Notes: a model not told the origin generated them from the sequence alone. A DNA stretch of 64,000 nt from Anoplopoma fimbria (GCF_027596085.1 NC_072457.1:4189294-4253293), one strand, 5' to 3'. Numbered from the stretch's first letter, positions 37,804 through 55,095 are shown. Translations and numbers: made by a program.

Positions 37804-37877
<74 letters not shown>
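37750..37877 (+). mobile_element. LINE 3' tail with (ATCT)n
   Basis: The sequence gaatttcccccatggggatc, aataaaggaat, then about 17 ATCT units (37806-37876) is the usual 3' terminus of a fish LINE with its tetranucleotide tail. No upstream reverse transcriptase is present. Confidence 0.65.
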
Positions 37878-38079
37878 AGTTCTTCGTGGTTTTCTCCTGC
37901 AGCTTGATTGGACGCTGTCAGATCGGTCCAAACAGACTGGATCGGGGGGATTTCGGTCGACTTGCTGGGTTTGAATGGCAGGAACATTAGTAGATTCAGT
38001 AAATGAATTGAAATTGATTGATTAGTGGCACATCTAATTTAACAACGTACTTTTAAATCTCCATGTGTAGTCAGAAAAC

Positions 38080-38170
38080 ATTGGCGTCAAAGCCAATGTC
38101 GAGTTGCAAGTCTTGTTTTGATTTTTATCAAGTCGAGTCTAAAGTCATGTGACTGGAGTCCTCACCTCTG
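38080..38170 (-). repeat. Dispersed repeat family D, end fragment
   Basis: It has gttttgatttttatcaagtc and gtgactggagtcctcacctc, the end normally found beside the cttgactt core. Confidence 0.45.
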
Positions 38171-38179
38171 CCTCTTAGT

Positions 38180-41100
38180 GTATTTGTTTCATGTGTAAAA
38201 ACCTCACCTGACAATAATGTAACTTTGAAATACGTATCTTTAAATGTTACACGTCTACACATACTGTGTTCAGTGATCACATGTGCTCTGAGTTCATGTG
38301 ACTTTTCTTCAGCAGCCATTTTGCTCCGAGACATCTGGGGGGAAAAAAAATGCTTTATCGCCTCCAATATTTTCCTCTTTTTTCTTTTTTTTTTTTTTTT
38401 TGCCGAGTTCGGGGAGGGTGACGGGGAAACAGAATCCGTGCATTCCTGCGTGGCTTGCCAGCGCTCACATGGTTACCGCTGCTACGCATTGTTAGAGATA
38501 TCTGAATGAGCGCCGGCCGTGCAAGTTTTAACGTGATTGCCCGAGGGGCAGCAGAGTGAAAGAGTGAAGAACAGAGCCAGAGAGAGGGGGGGGGCATAAT
38601 CCTAAAAGGATTGGAAGTTAACCCCCCCACACACACACACACACACACCAAAGCAATTTCCTCCACACACACACACACACCTCTGTGTTTCGGGGGTGAT
38701 GGGTACTGGATGGGGTCAGTTGGTTTCGTGGCTCTGGTGTCTGATTTCTCCCTCCGAGTCTCTCCCCCCACCCCCACACTCACCCCCTCTTCTTCTTCAT
38801 TGTTTGCCTTCTTAATGAGGAGGGCGGTGCCACAGGGCCTGTGATTGACAGCTACATGCTCCTCTCTCAGCGCTCCTCACTGTGCCTCTGTTAAGGACTC
38901 GCTGGCGGCCGTACTGTACTTGACTCTGAGTGACGAGTCGTTTTTTTTTCTTTTTTCATTTACGGTTTCTGCTGCGGCTCCTCGGATGTCTGTTTCACAA
39001 CAAGAACAAAAAAAAAAAATGCCAGCTGAGATGTCTCCTTACCTTAATGATGAACCCGTGGTTAAAGTTAAATAAAGCTGGTGTCCCTTTAAACAACACA
39101 TTCATATTATTATTATTATAAAATATAGGTGACTCAAGGTCAAATTTGGTGATAATTCTGTAGATCTGCAAGTTTAAACCAGTTGGAGAGAAAGAGCAAA
39201 GTATAAATGACCAGAAGGACCTTTTCCTGTTTGCACATTAGAGAATTGGGGGTCTAAGAATATACATATTTTCTGCAATAGATATTTATGAGGCAAACAT
39301 ATCACATAACTAAGAAAACTGCAGTATTGTTGTCGATTACTGAGGTCAAATATTCCAAGACATCCAAAAAACATTTATAATTACCTGGCAGCTATTTGGG
39401 TTTTTACATCCCAATGTTGTTTTGTTAAAATCTCAATAAAAACTACTTTTACTGCAGTTTGTTTTGAATGAATTTGTAGCATGTCAAGATTTTTTTTTTT
39501 ACTGAAAACTGTTAATTTATAAAGTAAAATGTATTTTTAGGAACTAATCCTGTAAACTGATGTCGTGGCCTGCAGCCTGTTGCACCATCTGAACTTAAGT
39601 TGGATTGTAAATTCAAGCAAAGTGAGTCTGCTCACTGTGGCAGCACTGTTGGATAAAAGAGGTTTGGGGATTAAAAGGGGTTGATTCTCAGCTCATTTAA
39701 GACATAAATGACCCATAAATCATATAAAAATCTACTGGCTGAACATGACTTCTTATTCATGGCGTTTGATTTGTGAGGTTCACTGTTGTTAACCTCCATA
39801 AAAAGATGTCAAACGTGTGCTGGACATTATTATGTCACAGACAGGCTCACATTTATTAATCCTGTTGTGGAAACAGAGGAAAAGGTCAATTAACGTATAT
39901 CCAAAACACAAACTAATTGTACTAATTGTACACTAAGAAACTGTGAACATTTAGAGCACATTGACTGTTTTAAATAGTTTTAAATGTGGGAAACTGTTAT
40001 TTCATTTGTAAAAACAAGAAAAGGCAAATGTTATATTTATCTCTCCATCCAGACCACTTATATATATATTTGTTTTTCAATGTTTAGTTAAATCTAAATA
40101 AGAATAAGGCTGTGAACTTATTAAAACCTTGATTCAGTTTAATCAAACTGTTATTCATTGTGTTTAAAATCTGCAAAATCAAAAACTACAAATCGGAAGA
40201 ATAGATAATATCTCTCTTACTTCCTGTTTTGCCTTAAATTTCAGTGTTTCTCCACCTCTGAGGGGTTTTTCCTCATCTCCTGCCTCCTTTCAGTGTTTTT
40301 TCCGACCTATGTGTTGTCATTATTTCCCCTCGTGTGTGCAGGTGAGATGACAAACAGTAAGGTGAGCTGCTGCTTGTTATCTGCTCCGTCAGCCTCCGTT
40401 AGCTCCACCGAAGCCAAAGTTCCTTCATTACAGAGATGTCGGATGCACAGAGAATGTGGCAGCTGGTCAAAGGGACAGATCTGCTCTTTAAATGTCAGAG
40501 AGAGAGAGAGAGGCTTCAGTATCAGTCTGATCCGTCCACAGAATGAGAGCTCTCATTACACCTGCAGGTTTGTATGAATAAGATACAGTTCTACTATTAA
40601 AACGTATTTAAGGGAAACTTAAAAGGCATTCTACTTTTCTATTTTCCAACCAATAGCAACATCCTGAAGTCATGTAAAGTTGTATTTTGCACTAAAAGGC
40701 AAAAAAAAAACAGCAAAATGAAACTTTTGTGATTCAAACTTTCTGTGAAGAATACTGGTATTTTTTCTGCAAAAACATAAAGTTCTCCTACTTTTGAAGA
40801 TAAATAAACTACTTTAAAAGCTTCTTGGATCAGCTGGGAAAAAATGCATCGTCACTAAACTGAAAATTGAGCTGCATAGTACAGAAGAGTTGTTGTGGTA
40901 AAGAGGATGTTACGTAATCACACAAAGGCTTCCATCTTTACGTCACCGTCCTGTCACCTCTAATGTCACAATGGCAGGCTCTGGATCAGTTTGTCTCCAT
41001 TTACACTGACAATGTATTGGAATAAAATCAGCAACTGTTTTAGTTTTTACTTGTTAAATACTTTTAAAGTTGTAGAGACATGTGGGGCCTTTTAAAACAC

Positions 41101-41740
41101 ACTCATACCAGTTTTTCTTTAGTGTTTTTTTTTTTTTACAAATTTCCGTAAAATCGCTGGTTGATAATCAGCTAATCAGCTTTAGTGTCAATGTCACCTC
41201 TAATAATTCTAATTAAATGCAGAGTGAATATCCTTCCAACTCATCCATGAATATTTGCATTCTGTCTTTTATTTTTTTAAATGCCTTTTAAAAACACCAA
41301 CACACTTTAAACATATGAGAACTCCCCTCAGAGATCTGAAGTCAAAGAGACAATCAGAAATATTTCAAACACTAAAAAGAAACATTTTTCTACAGATTAT
41401 CACACAAAACACCTTCTAAGAAGAAACTGTTTCTTTTTTTAAAAACATGGCAAATACATTTTTACTTAAACCCTATAGAGACAGTTTTGCCCTTCTTAAA
41501 AAACTAATAATTTAAACCACAAACACTGTATTAAATATCAGGATAAAGGGAGTTTTCCTACCTGAGAGTCCCAGTGGAGTAAAATCTTTTTCCTCAAGGG
41601 TCCAAAATCCTGAAGTGTCCTAAAGAGAGTTTTATTTCTGTTCCATCCTCACCTGTGTGCTGAGCTCCACTTTCCCTTCATGCAGCCAAACTCACTGCTG
41701 TCAGCTGATTTAAAGGGCTTTTCCCCCCCGTTCTGTGTCT
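38180..41740. other. Non-coding, short CA tracts
   Basis: No gene is supported. CA tracts lie at about 38630-38648 and 38666-38681, with T and A homopolymers. Open frames around 38225-38844 are driven by these tracts. Confidence 0.45.
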
Positions 41741-41749
41741 GCACGGCAG

Positions 41750-41831
<82 letters not shown>
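41750..41831. repeat. (TG)n microsatellite, about 40 units
   Basis: An uninterrupted tract; together with the CA tract 125 bp downstream it forms a long inverted pair. Confidence 0.97.
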
Positions 41832-41832
<1 letters not shown>

Positions 41833-41954
41833 GTGCAGCAGCCTGGCCGGAGCCTCCTGCATGCTTTCTGACAACCCCAGGATTTTATGCATCATGCTTT
41901 TAATAAGCGGCCGACAACATGAACGAGAAGCCTCTCTTAACCCCCACCACCTCC

Positions 41955-41955
<1 letters not shown>

Positions 41956-42033
<78 letters not shown>

Positions 42034-42055
42034 TCACACATTCACACACACACAC
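41956..42055. repeat. (AC)n microsatellite
   Basis: About 77 bp uninterrupted, then two cattcaca interruptions and a short further CA run. It lies in inverted orientation to the TG tract at 41750. Confidence 0.97.
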
Positions 42056-42974
42056 CTCTTTAGGCGGCCTGATCCCTGGATTTACGGGCTTAGTATTAAG
42101 AAAATACTCCTGCAATTTGGGATTAGACCCCCAAAAACCCTCAGAACAACAATGACTCCGTCCATTTGATATCTTGATACTTGTGATCAATCGCTGGCTT
42201 TGTAGCCGTCGGCCTCTCAGCCAATCACTGGGGACACGCAGAGGAAATGAGACAACCAACACTTCCAACATATTCATACTGATTTTAAACACAACCTGCC
42301 AATTGTTTTTCTTTTGATATTTTTGACTGTTTTCCTGCCTCAGAGAGCCACAGAAGCTTTGGTTTGATTTCTCTTGATTTCATGATGAGGTGTGGAATTT
42401 AAGCTTTTTGTTCTCAGGCCTATAAGTTGAATTTCTGATATAGTCACTTATATTTTATATTTGCAGAAAGTATTGTGAACATCATGTAGACTTTTGCATT
42501 TGTTCAATTATATTATTATTAAATAACCTTGTTTATCTAGCTCTCTGTCACTTAAACAATACATTTACAAGGTGAAACAAATAACTAATGACAGCAGCAG
42601 CTCTGCTTTAATCAGAAGCTGTTTGGTTGCAGGTGGGGTTTTTTTTTGGCTGCCATGTTTCTTTTTCAACAATATTTCTGTATTTTTTTCTGAATTTAAT
42701 CAGCCGGTTTAGGTTGTCAGGGTTGTTCCAGGACGGAAAAATACCTCCTGTAGCCTTTTATAATATAAAAAATAATAAAAAATAAATAATGGCAGGTTTA
42801 GTGCAACAAACTTTAATCTCGGCTGAGTGTAGTGGGCATGATGGCAGCCTTAATTGGCTATAAACTCAAAAAAGTAATGCTATTCGGCTAACTGTTAAAG
42901 CTAATTTATTGTTTTATTGACGACAAGGGAAAAATAAATCTTTTTAATGTCTTTTTCTTCATAGTCCAAATAAT

Positions 42975-43345
42975 AAGATAAGATAAGATAAGATAAGATA
43001 ATCCTTTATTAGTCCCGCAGTGGGGAAATTTGCAGGCTTACAACAGCAGAGAGTAAAGTGCACACAAGAGACATAGTAGAAGAAGACAAGCTAAAAAATA
43101 AAAATGAAAAATAAAAATAAAATAAAACAAGTATTATAAATAAGCAATAAAAAAAACAGTAGAAAAAACAACAATAACTGAAATATTATATTTACAGACA
43201 GAGAAAAAAAAAAACTATTTTAACTATTTTTAACTTTTTTAACTATTATTGCACAGTGTAATGTGTAATGTATTGCACAGGTTTGGCAAAACAACGAATT
43301 CTATGTTAATAGAATTTAAAAAAAATACATACATGAATATAAAAT
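42975..43345 (-). mobile_element. LINE 3'-end fragment, reverse orientation
   Basis: (AGATA)n precedes atcctttattagtcccgcag and tggggaaatttgcaggctta, the mirror of a fish LINE tail with a pentanucleotide repeat. A-rich sequence follows to about 43340. It ends about 100 bp before the otx1 promoter block. Confidence 0.6.
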
Positions 43346-43439
43346 GTTATTTTTTTTTAGCACAAACTCAATAATTACTCTTAAATATATATACTCATTC
43401 TTAAAAATGATCTCCTGAATCTGAACATGTCAGCCGTCG

Positions 43440-43600
43440 TGTCAAGTGACGTCACGTTCCATTGGAAAGGGGCGGGCCTTTCGGCGGCCAACTCGAGCGC
43501 TGATTGGCCGCCCGCCTCGCCCCCAGAGGGCCGTGATTGGCTCGGAGGCCGCGGACCCGCAGGCTTCCTTCACTCATAGAGACCAGCGGGCCTCCGAGAG
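43440..43600 (+). promoter_or_regulatory. otx1 core promoter, CpG-rich, with CRE and three CCAAT boxes
   Basis: A sharp switch from AT-rich repeat DNA to CpG-rich sequence occurs here. It contains a perfect CRE palindrome TGACGTCA (43447-43454), inverted CCAAT boxes (ATTGG) at 43461, 43503 and 43536, a GC box GGGGCGGGCC at about 43469 and CCGCCCGCC at about 43509. Such a cluster of NF-Y, Sp/KLF and CREB motifs without a TATA box is typical of a vertebrate CpG-island promoter. It lies directly upstream of the inferred first exon. Confidence 0.6.
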
Positions 43601-43887
43601 CAGCATCAATCTGCGTCCGAGAAGAGTGAGAGAGAGTGAGAGAGAGAAGGAGTGAGAGAGAGAGAGAGAGTGTGACACAACGTTTAGGTTCATTTTTTAT
43701 TTTTTTTATTTTAATTCTACATTTTTTTTTTTTATATCCTGCGTTGAAATGTTAATTTTTTAGTTGTCAGAACTACAAAACTTTATTTTTTTCTCCATGT
43801 GGATATTTCTGGAACTCTGGATCTCGTTGGTTTGACTTTTAACAGGATTTAAAAAAAAGAAAGAAAAACGAAAGGAGCCTGAAGAAG
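43600..43887 (+). other. otx1: otx1 non-coding first exon (5' UTR), 5' end approximate
   Basis: The sequence downstream of the GC-rich promoter block ends in a consensus donor, GAAGAAG|GTGAGAC, at 43887/43888. This fits the acceptor at 47429/47430 that begins the exon carrying the start codon; vertebrate OTX genes commonly have untranslated leading exons. The exon holds a GA-rich run (about 43621-43672), T-rich stretches and two short upstream reading frames: ATG at 43749 (four codons, stop 43761-43763) and ATG at 43797 (12 codons, stop 43833-43835). The true transcription start cannot be fixed from sequence; no TATA box is evident, so 43560-43620 is a guess. Confidence 0.6.
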
Positions 43888-43910
43888 GTGAGACTCATAC
43901 CTGCTTTTAT

Positions 43911-43975
43911 TTTATTTATCCTGTTTATTTATCCTGTTTATTTATCCTGTTTATTTATCCTGTTTATTTATCCTG
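43911..43975. repeat. 13-bp minisatellite in otx1 leader intron
   Basis: Five perfect units of TTTATTTATCCTG beginning 24 bases after the first-exon donor. Confidence 0.95.
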
Positions 43976-44294
43976 ATTTACGGCATAATAATAACCCAGG
44001 TGCCGCCTACAAACATCACTATTATTATATCTAAGTGTTATACTTATTATATAATAAGTGCAACTTATTATTTTGTTTTATTTGTATTGTTTTGAAAGCT
44101 CTTAAAATGCTCTGTTATAATATTTGGACGACTAAAAAATGCGAAAAAATGATTCTAAAAATAATTGTTTTGCCTCTAAAATAAATAATAACACATCTAA
44201 AAAAAAAATATTCGTTCCCTCTACTAATGAAACACATTTTTAAAATATCTCCTCTTATAAAATATGTCCCTTTCTTATTTTAAATGAGATGTTT

Positions 44295-44610
44295 TGTGTG
44301 TTTCCCGCACGGCTCGGCTCGGCCCGCGGCCTCCGGTCCGGTTCCTGCGCCGATAAGAGCCGCTCCGCTAATTGTGTCTGTAGATGTAATCTAAATTGTA
44401 ATTGCTTCATTTGCACACAGTTTTGTTGCATTTACATTCCGTGTTTCTGCTCCTTTCCTGCGGTTATGGAAATAAGAAAAGCTTTATGCGGAGTGTTGCG
44501 GCCTGCGGAGCTGCTGTTAGGCCTAAAGGAGCCACTGGATTATGTAAACTCTTATCTAAATACATTGTCTTAACACTAATACTAACAGTTCATCATTAAG
44601 GCCGTTTATT
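44295..44610. promoter_or_regulatory. Candidate intronic regulatory block
   Basis: A CpG-rich start (44308-44345) is followed by GCTAATTG, TGTAATCTAAATTGTAATTG and TGGATTATG, in the leader intron shortly after the promoter. Unique sequence; texture-based inference. Confidence 0.35.
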
Positions 44611-45159
44611 AAAAGCTGCAGCTAATGTTGGGGAAGTTCTGCAGGGAAAAAAGAGTAAATGAAAATAACAGGGTATTTATAAATACTGAGATAAATGCTT
44701 TAATAGATTTATATCTTTATTTGTTATGTTCTTTTTATTCTTTAAATATTTTTATAATCATTTTTCGTTTTTAACCACTGTCTGAGACGTGTTTAATTAT
44801 ATAAACGTTCTGCTTTAATCGTGTATTTAGAATGAATGAATGTTTAATGTGTTCAAAGTGAATTTTTTGATATTTAGTTTATGCATTTGACAAGGCTTCT
44901 TCCCATGGCAAAGGAGAAATAACTGCAGTAAATAGCCGTAAATAAATAGATAACATTAAAAAAAAGTAGCTTTTAAAGTCAGAATATTAAGCAAATAATC
45001 AAAAATCATAAAAACAGAAAGCTAACATTTGAATTGTAACACACAAACAGTCTTACTGAGAAAAGTCATATAAAATAATAATAATAATGTAAAACATAAA
45101 GTACATTCCATCGCAGCATGAGTTCATTATTACAGCCACAGAGTGTGTGAATAAATCAG

Positions 45160-45345
45160 ACTGGAGGGAAACTTTGATATTCGGAGGTGAGAAAGTCTCC
45201 AGTAGATTAAAGCAAAGTCTCCACAGGTCGATTTAATTGTGAGCTATTGAATTAATTAAACCGTAATGAAGATCTGAGTGATAACAGGCCCGTTTCAGAC
45301 CCAGGCCGGCTGCTCTCATGTCACCACGGAGCTCCAAATGTATAT
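45160..45345. promoter_or_regulatory. Candidate intronic regulatory block
   Basis: It has GAATTAATTAAACC, GTAATGAAGATC and a GC-rich CCCAGGCCGGC stretch; non-repetitive, in an otherwise AT-rich intron. Confidence 0.28.
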
Positions 45346-46083
45346 TTATTTATTCTAAATAAGAGTCTCTCCTGTGAGATCAGAGTCTGGTGATGTGTTT
45401 TCATATTTCATTATTTTACTTGCTGCACTGACACTGATGTTATTTGTAAAATATAACACAGTGAAGGCCTGGTGTCTCTTTATTTAATCAAACTGTGTTT
45501 TTCCTCTCACACATGCAAACATTGAGCATTGAAGCTTCTTCTGGGCCTCCACCTCCCATTTCTATTTACATGTTAAAGAACTGAACATTATAAAACTTTT
45601 CTTTCGTGCAACTTGCAGATGAATTCTGCACAAAACAACACGTGTCCTGTTTAACATAATTCATGCTTTTTTCCCATAAAATCAGATTTGGTTTCCTCTC
45701 GTCTCGTAAATGAGTAAATTGGGATTATTCATGTTGTGGAATCACATTGTTCGTGTTGTAGGAATTTAAACTCCATTCTAAACGCCCAAAATGTAAAATA
45801 CAAACGTTTTTTTATCTCCAATCAGCAGGATAATTTACATTTCCATGATTGCATAACAGTGTGAGAGTGTTTTCTACTGTTTTTACTGCTCTGTTAAAAA
45901 AAAAAGCGTGCATTCAATTTAAATGGCAGGTTTATAGGCATGTTTATGACTAATAAAGTCTGACTTTAAATCAGATTATAAAGAGTTGTATGTTTGTGTT
46001 TTAAAAAACATAGATTAGAGAATTGAAAGCCTCTGTAGGTGTTATAGGCCTGCATTGGGAAAGTTTTATTGCTGCAGCTGACC

Positions 46084-46255
46084 TGTAAAATATAAAACAT
46101 ATTCTGGTTTGTTGAGCATTTGTTTGTTTACCACATAATTCCATATGTGTTCCTTCATAGTTTGGATGTCTTCAATATTAATCTACAATGTAGAAAAAAA
46201 TAAAAATAAAGAAAAACCATTGAATGAGAAGGTGTGTGTAAACTTTTGACTGGTA
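46084..46255 (+). mobile_element. Tc1/mariner-type MITE, 5'-truncated copy
   Basis: It has the internal part and right end (aaccattgaatgagaagg ... aacttttgactggta) of the element complete at 46483, 48858 and 49275. Confidence 0.7.
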
Positions 46256-46299
46256 TAAATACACGATTAACAATGATCCAGTGGTATAACACTGACAAT

Positions 46300-46478
46300 A
46301 GCCACTCTGCATTATGATTATTTATTACTTTTGATAGGCTACTTTTACTAAGATTTGTAGCAAATACTTCTGATATTATTTCAGATACTTCAGACTTTTA
46401 CTTGCCATTTTTAAACTGTGATATAGTTTCTTTTGCTTAAGTAAAAAAATGTTTTACCACTGTTGTAGAATATATATA
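46300..46478 (-). repeat. Dispersed repeat family C, decayed fragment
   Basis: It has tagcaaatacttctgatatt, acttcagacttttacttg and gttttaccactgttgtag, matching the end of the stepwise 'agtaaaagtac' element. Confidence 0.4.
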
Positions 46479-46482
46479 AATA

Positions 46483-46707
46483 TACAGTACCAGTCTAAAG
46501 TTTGGACACACCTTCTCATTCAACTACTTTAAGAATGTAAAATATAAAACATATTCTGGTTTGTTGAGCATTTGTTTGTTTACCACATAATTCCATATGT
46601 GTTCCTTCATAGTTTGGATGTCTTCAATATTAATCTACAATGTATAAAAAAATAAAAATAAAGAAAAACCATTGAATGAGAAGGTGTGTCCAAACTTTTG
46701 ACTGGTA
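46483..46707 (+). mobile_element. Tc1/mariner-type MITE copy in otx1 leader intron
   Basis: It starts TACAGTACCAGTCTAAAG and ends CTTTTGACTGGTA. The flanking TA agrees with TA-target insertion. Non-coding. Confidence 0.75.
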
Positions 46708-46709
46708 AA

Positions 46710-47325
46710 AAAACAAGTATTATAAATAAGTAATAAAAACAGGAAATAATATTAAATAAGTAAAAGTAAAAATAAAATATACAGACAGAATAATTGGTGT
46801 AATTAAACTGTGTGAGCGTAGTGACATTATACTAGTAAAAAAACAAGTATTTTAAATAAGTAATAAAAACAAAAATATGTGTTCCTTCATAGTTTGGATG
46901 TCTTCAATATAATCTACAATAAAAAAAATAAAATAAAGAAAAACCATTGAATGAGAAGGTGTGTCCAAACTTTTGACTGGTACTGTATATATATATAAAA
47001 AAATATAAAAATAAAAATATATAAAATAAAAATATATATAAAATAAAAATATATATAAAAATAAAAATAAAAAAATAAAAATAAAATAAAGAAAAAACAT
47101 AGAATGAGAAGCTGTGTCCAAACTTTTGACTGGTACTGTATATATATAAATATATATATAAAATAAATAAAAAATATATATAAAATAAAAATAATAGAAT
47201 GAAAATAAAAATATATATAAAATAAAAATATATATAAAATAAAAATATATAAAAATAAAAATAAAAATAAAAAAAACATAGAATGAGAAGGTGTGTGTAA
47301 CTTTTGACTGGTATCTGTACTTTTG
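46710..47325. repeat. AT-rich satellite built on amplified MITE ends
   Basis: Three right-end pieces of the Tc1-like MITE (ending 46987, 47140 and 47319) are separated by (aaaatatatataaaat)n arrays. The word aaaacaagtattataaataag also recurs at 46712 and 46842. The minus-strand 'open frames' of Phe/Tyr/Ile here are translated satellite. Confidence 0.75.
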
Positions 47326-47429
47326 GGATAATTCAGTGCAGTTTACTTTAATCTGACCTGCAGGTTTCTACATCTTTCTATAAAAACAATCAATGAACTG
47401 ATTTCATGATTTGCTTCCTCTCCCCTCAG

Positions 47430-47505
47430 GAGCCGACCCACCACCGGGAGACCCGCACCTCGTCCTCAGACTCCGGTCTCCCTCCGGTCTCCTCCGGCCT
47501 CCAGC
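47430..47505 (+). other. otx1: otx1 5' UTR, second exon portion
   Basis: This is a GC-rich leader between the acceptor TTGCTTCCTCTCCCCTCAG (ending 47429) and the start codon. It has no ATG, and repeated ctccggtct/ctccggcct units lie just before the initiator context CCAGCATGATG. Confidence 0.7.
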
Positions 47506-52706
<5,201 letters not shown>

Positions 52707-53455
52707 CCTCCTGTGTTCCTCTTCTTCTTCTTCTTCTTCTTCTTCTTCTTCTTCTTCTTCTTCTTCTTCTTCTGCTTACAAAGAAGTACTCTTTTTGTTG
52801 TTGGTGGTTTATATTTTGAAGATCCTTTAAACTAATAGTAGAGACGTTTTTAAGAAAAGTTTATTTGTGAATGAACTGAAACGACGCAGAGATGCCTGAA
52901 GGCCTCGGGGTTCTGCTCTGTCGACATCGACTCGTCCGGGATTATTTTTCTACTCCAGAACTCGAGAGAAATGGACCCATTGACAACTCTTGAAGGCCTT
53001 TTTTCGTAGTAAAATTTCAGTGGAACCTGCAAGATTGTGCAATCTGGGATCGTCTCAGCAACCAATCAGTGAACTTCTTCTTTATTGGGATTATTCTTCA
53101 AAGAAATAACATGAAACAAATCATAAATTGGACTCTTGAGTGGGCTTTTTCCTAACAAACCTTTTTCTTCAAAAACATGACGCTGCTATAATTTTCAGGT
53201 CGCTGGTGTTCACTTCTATCCGATTTTCCAAACTTTAATCTCGTTCAGAAACTCGTCGTATAGCCTGTGGGGTGTTGTATTTTGGAGATTGAATTGCAGC
53301 ACTTGTTTATAAAGGTGAAAGATTTTTTGCTATTTGTTCTTTGCAGAGGTGAGAAAAAATGAAAAATGTGAAATTAGACACGCAATGACAGTATTCCATT
53401 GAAATTTGAAAGATGTACATTCGTGTCTTTATAATAAAGTCTTGTTAAAAACATG
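52707..53455 (+). other. otx1: otx1 3' UTR with poly(A) signal
   Basis: The untranslated tail runs from the stop codon to shortly after an AATAAA at 53433-53438; the following T/G-containing sequence is compatible with cleavage near 53450-53460. A (CTT)n tract of about 55 bp (52719-52773) sits only 13 bases after the stop. A second, later AATAAA could extend the transcript; none stronger was noticed nearby. Confidence 0.65.
52719..52773. repeat. (CTT)n microsatellite in otx1 3' UTR
   Basis: About 17 uninterrupted units close to the stop codon. Confidence 0.95.
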
Positions 53456-53459
53456 AGCA

Positions 53460-55095
53460 GTCCTGAGAAAAGTTTATTTCGATTCAAGTTTTTCTCAACA
53501 ATGGAGCAGTTTGATATAATCACTACGGTTTATACAAATTATGCTAAACTGGTTTACCTGGTTTTATAAAGTATAAACAGTGACACATTAACAGTGACTC
53601 AGACCTGCAGGTTTGAGGCTATGGTTTGGCCTTGAACCATAAAATGCAATGTGTGATAAATTACGCTTGGATAAGTAAACTATTGTTCTTTTTAAGCTTT
53701 ATTTATTCAGGAAAGATTCACTGAAAGCTATATTTGTCATTTACGTCGCGTTCACACACACATTCACACCTGGAAGCTTTCCAGGATCAACACAGTCGGA
53801 TGTGTTGGAGCAGCTCCACCACAGCACTCATGGGATTAAATGATCAAGTTACACCCAAATCTTACAGCAAAATCACATTTCTTTGATGCCATCGCAGCAG
53901 AAGGATATCTGTTCGAATCTTTCGCATCAAGTTTAACTTCGGTGACCAACAGCAAACCGTCTTTGCAATGCCGACGTCTTGATGAAAATAGAGTCCAAAC
54001 ATGGAGGAAGATAACTTAGCTTACTAGCTGTGTGTAGCATTTTATTTAACCTTGTCTGTCAGTTTAAACTGTTTCAAAACAGAGAAATGAGACAAGAGTC
54101 AGTGATTAATATGATACATCTTTTGAATAAACTGTGCAGACTTATTGTGTCGTTAGCAACCGACCTAACAAACCTCCTCACTGAGAGTTAGCTAAGTGAA
54201 AGTGCTTTTTTTCCCTTCTTCACTTCATCTTTATTGAATAATATGATGAACAAGTTACCACGGAGGAGTAAAAAATAGAAAGTAGCTTAGATTAAAATTG
54301 TGACTGACTGTCCACTGCTAGCATTTAACCAGCTTGCTAGTGTGTTAGCCGTAAGCTCACCAGCTACAGTAGCACGCTAGCTAGCCCTACGAGTAGTCGC
54401 TAAATCACTTCCAAAACCACATATATTTTGTCACTTTCTGTTTCTTTCTGACTGTTTCTTCTCAAACTACTGTATGTTGGCCACCAATGCCCCCAATGAC
54501 AACAGTGAAAAACAGGTTAAAACGGTTAAATTAAACATCTCAATTAGAACATTTCAGCTGAAATATTGAGTTCTTTAATTGATTCATGTTGTCAAAAAGT
54601 TTAAAAACTTTGGTAACTTAGAATATAAATAATTGATCAGGTAAAAACTCTAAAACATTTGTTTTGTTGCAGCATCAGAAGCCATCATAATGTGTTTATT
54701 GTTTAGTCAGTTCTGTCCAAAATGCCCACGCCTGTTCTGATCTGCCATGATTGTGGTTTGTCTCTTCCTGGATACAAATGTCCTGTCTGGATGTCCTTCA
54801 GGTTGATTGCCATGAGAGCTCTGATTGGAAACACCTGTCCTACTAACTATAAATGTCAGCCAGGTGAGTGTCGTGTAACGTCGACCTTTAGGTGTATTTC
54901 AGAGTCAGCGCGCTGCATTTCACCTTCTTTCTTTGGTTAGATCGAAGCACTAACACAACTTGCTTCAGTTTATGGAAATATATTGGTTTATTTACCATTT
55001 AACAAATGACAAAATGCTGCTCTTGTGGGGACAGTGGTTGGTTGTTTGTTCAAATGCATAAAAAAACTATTTTTATCTGCTTCTGACAAAGACCA
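53460..55095. other. Non-coding downstream of otx1, nothing recognised
   Basis: AT-rich; gctagc-rich stretch near 54300-54390. No supported gene. Confidence 0.45.

Noticed and set aside
37806..37876. Possible CRISPR-like regular repeat
   Set aside because: A simple ATCT microsatellite attached to a LINE tail, without spacers, in a vertebrate genome.
38610..38690. CA tracts as possible regulatory structure
   Set aside because: Short, interrupted simple repeats with nothing to set them apart.
41710..42292. Several frames of Cys-Val or His-Thr repeats
   Set aside because: Translations of the TG and CA microsatellites.
46852..47279. Phe/Tyr/Ile-rich minus frames of 89 and 121 codons
   Set aside because: Translated AT satellite and MITE ends; not membrane proteins.
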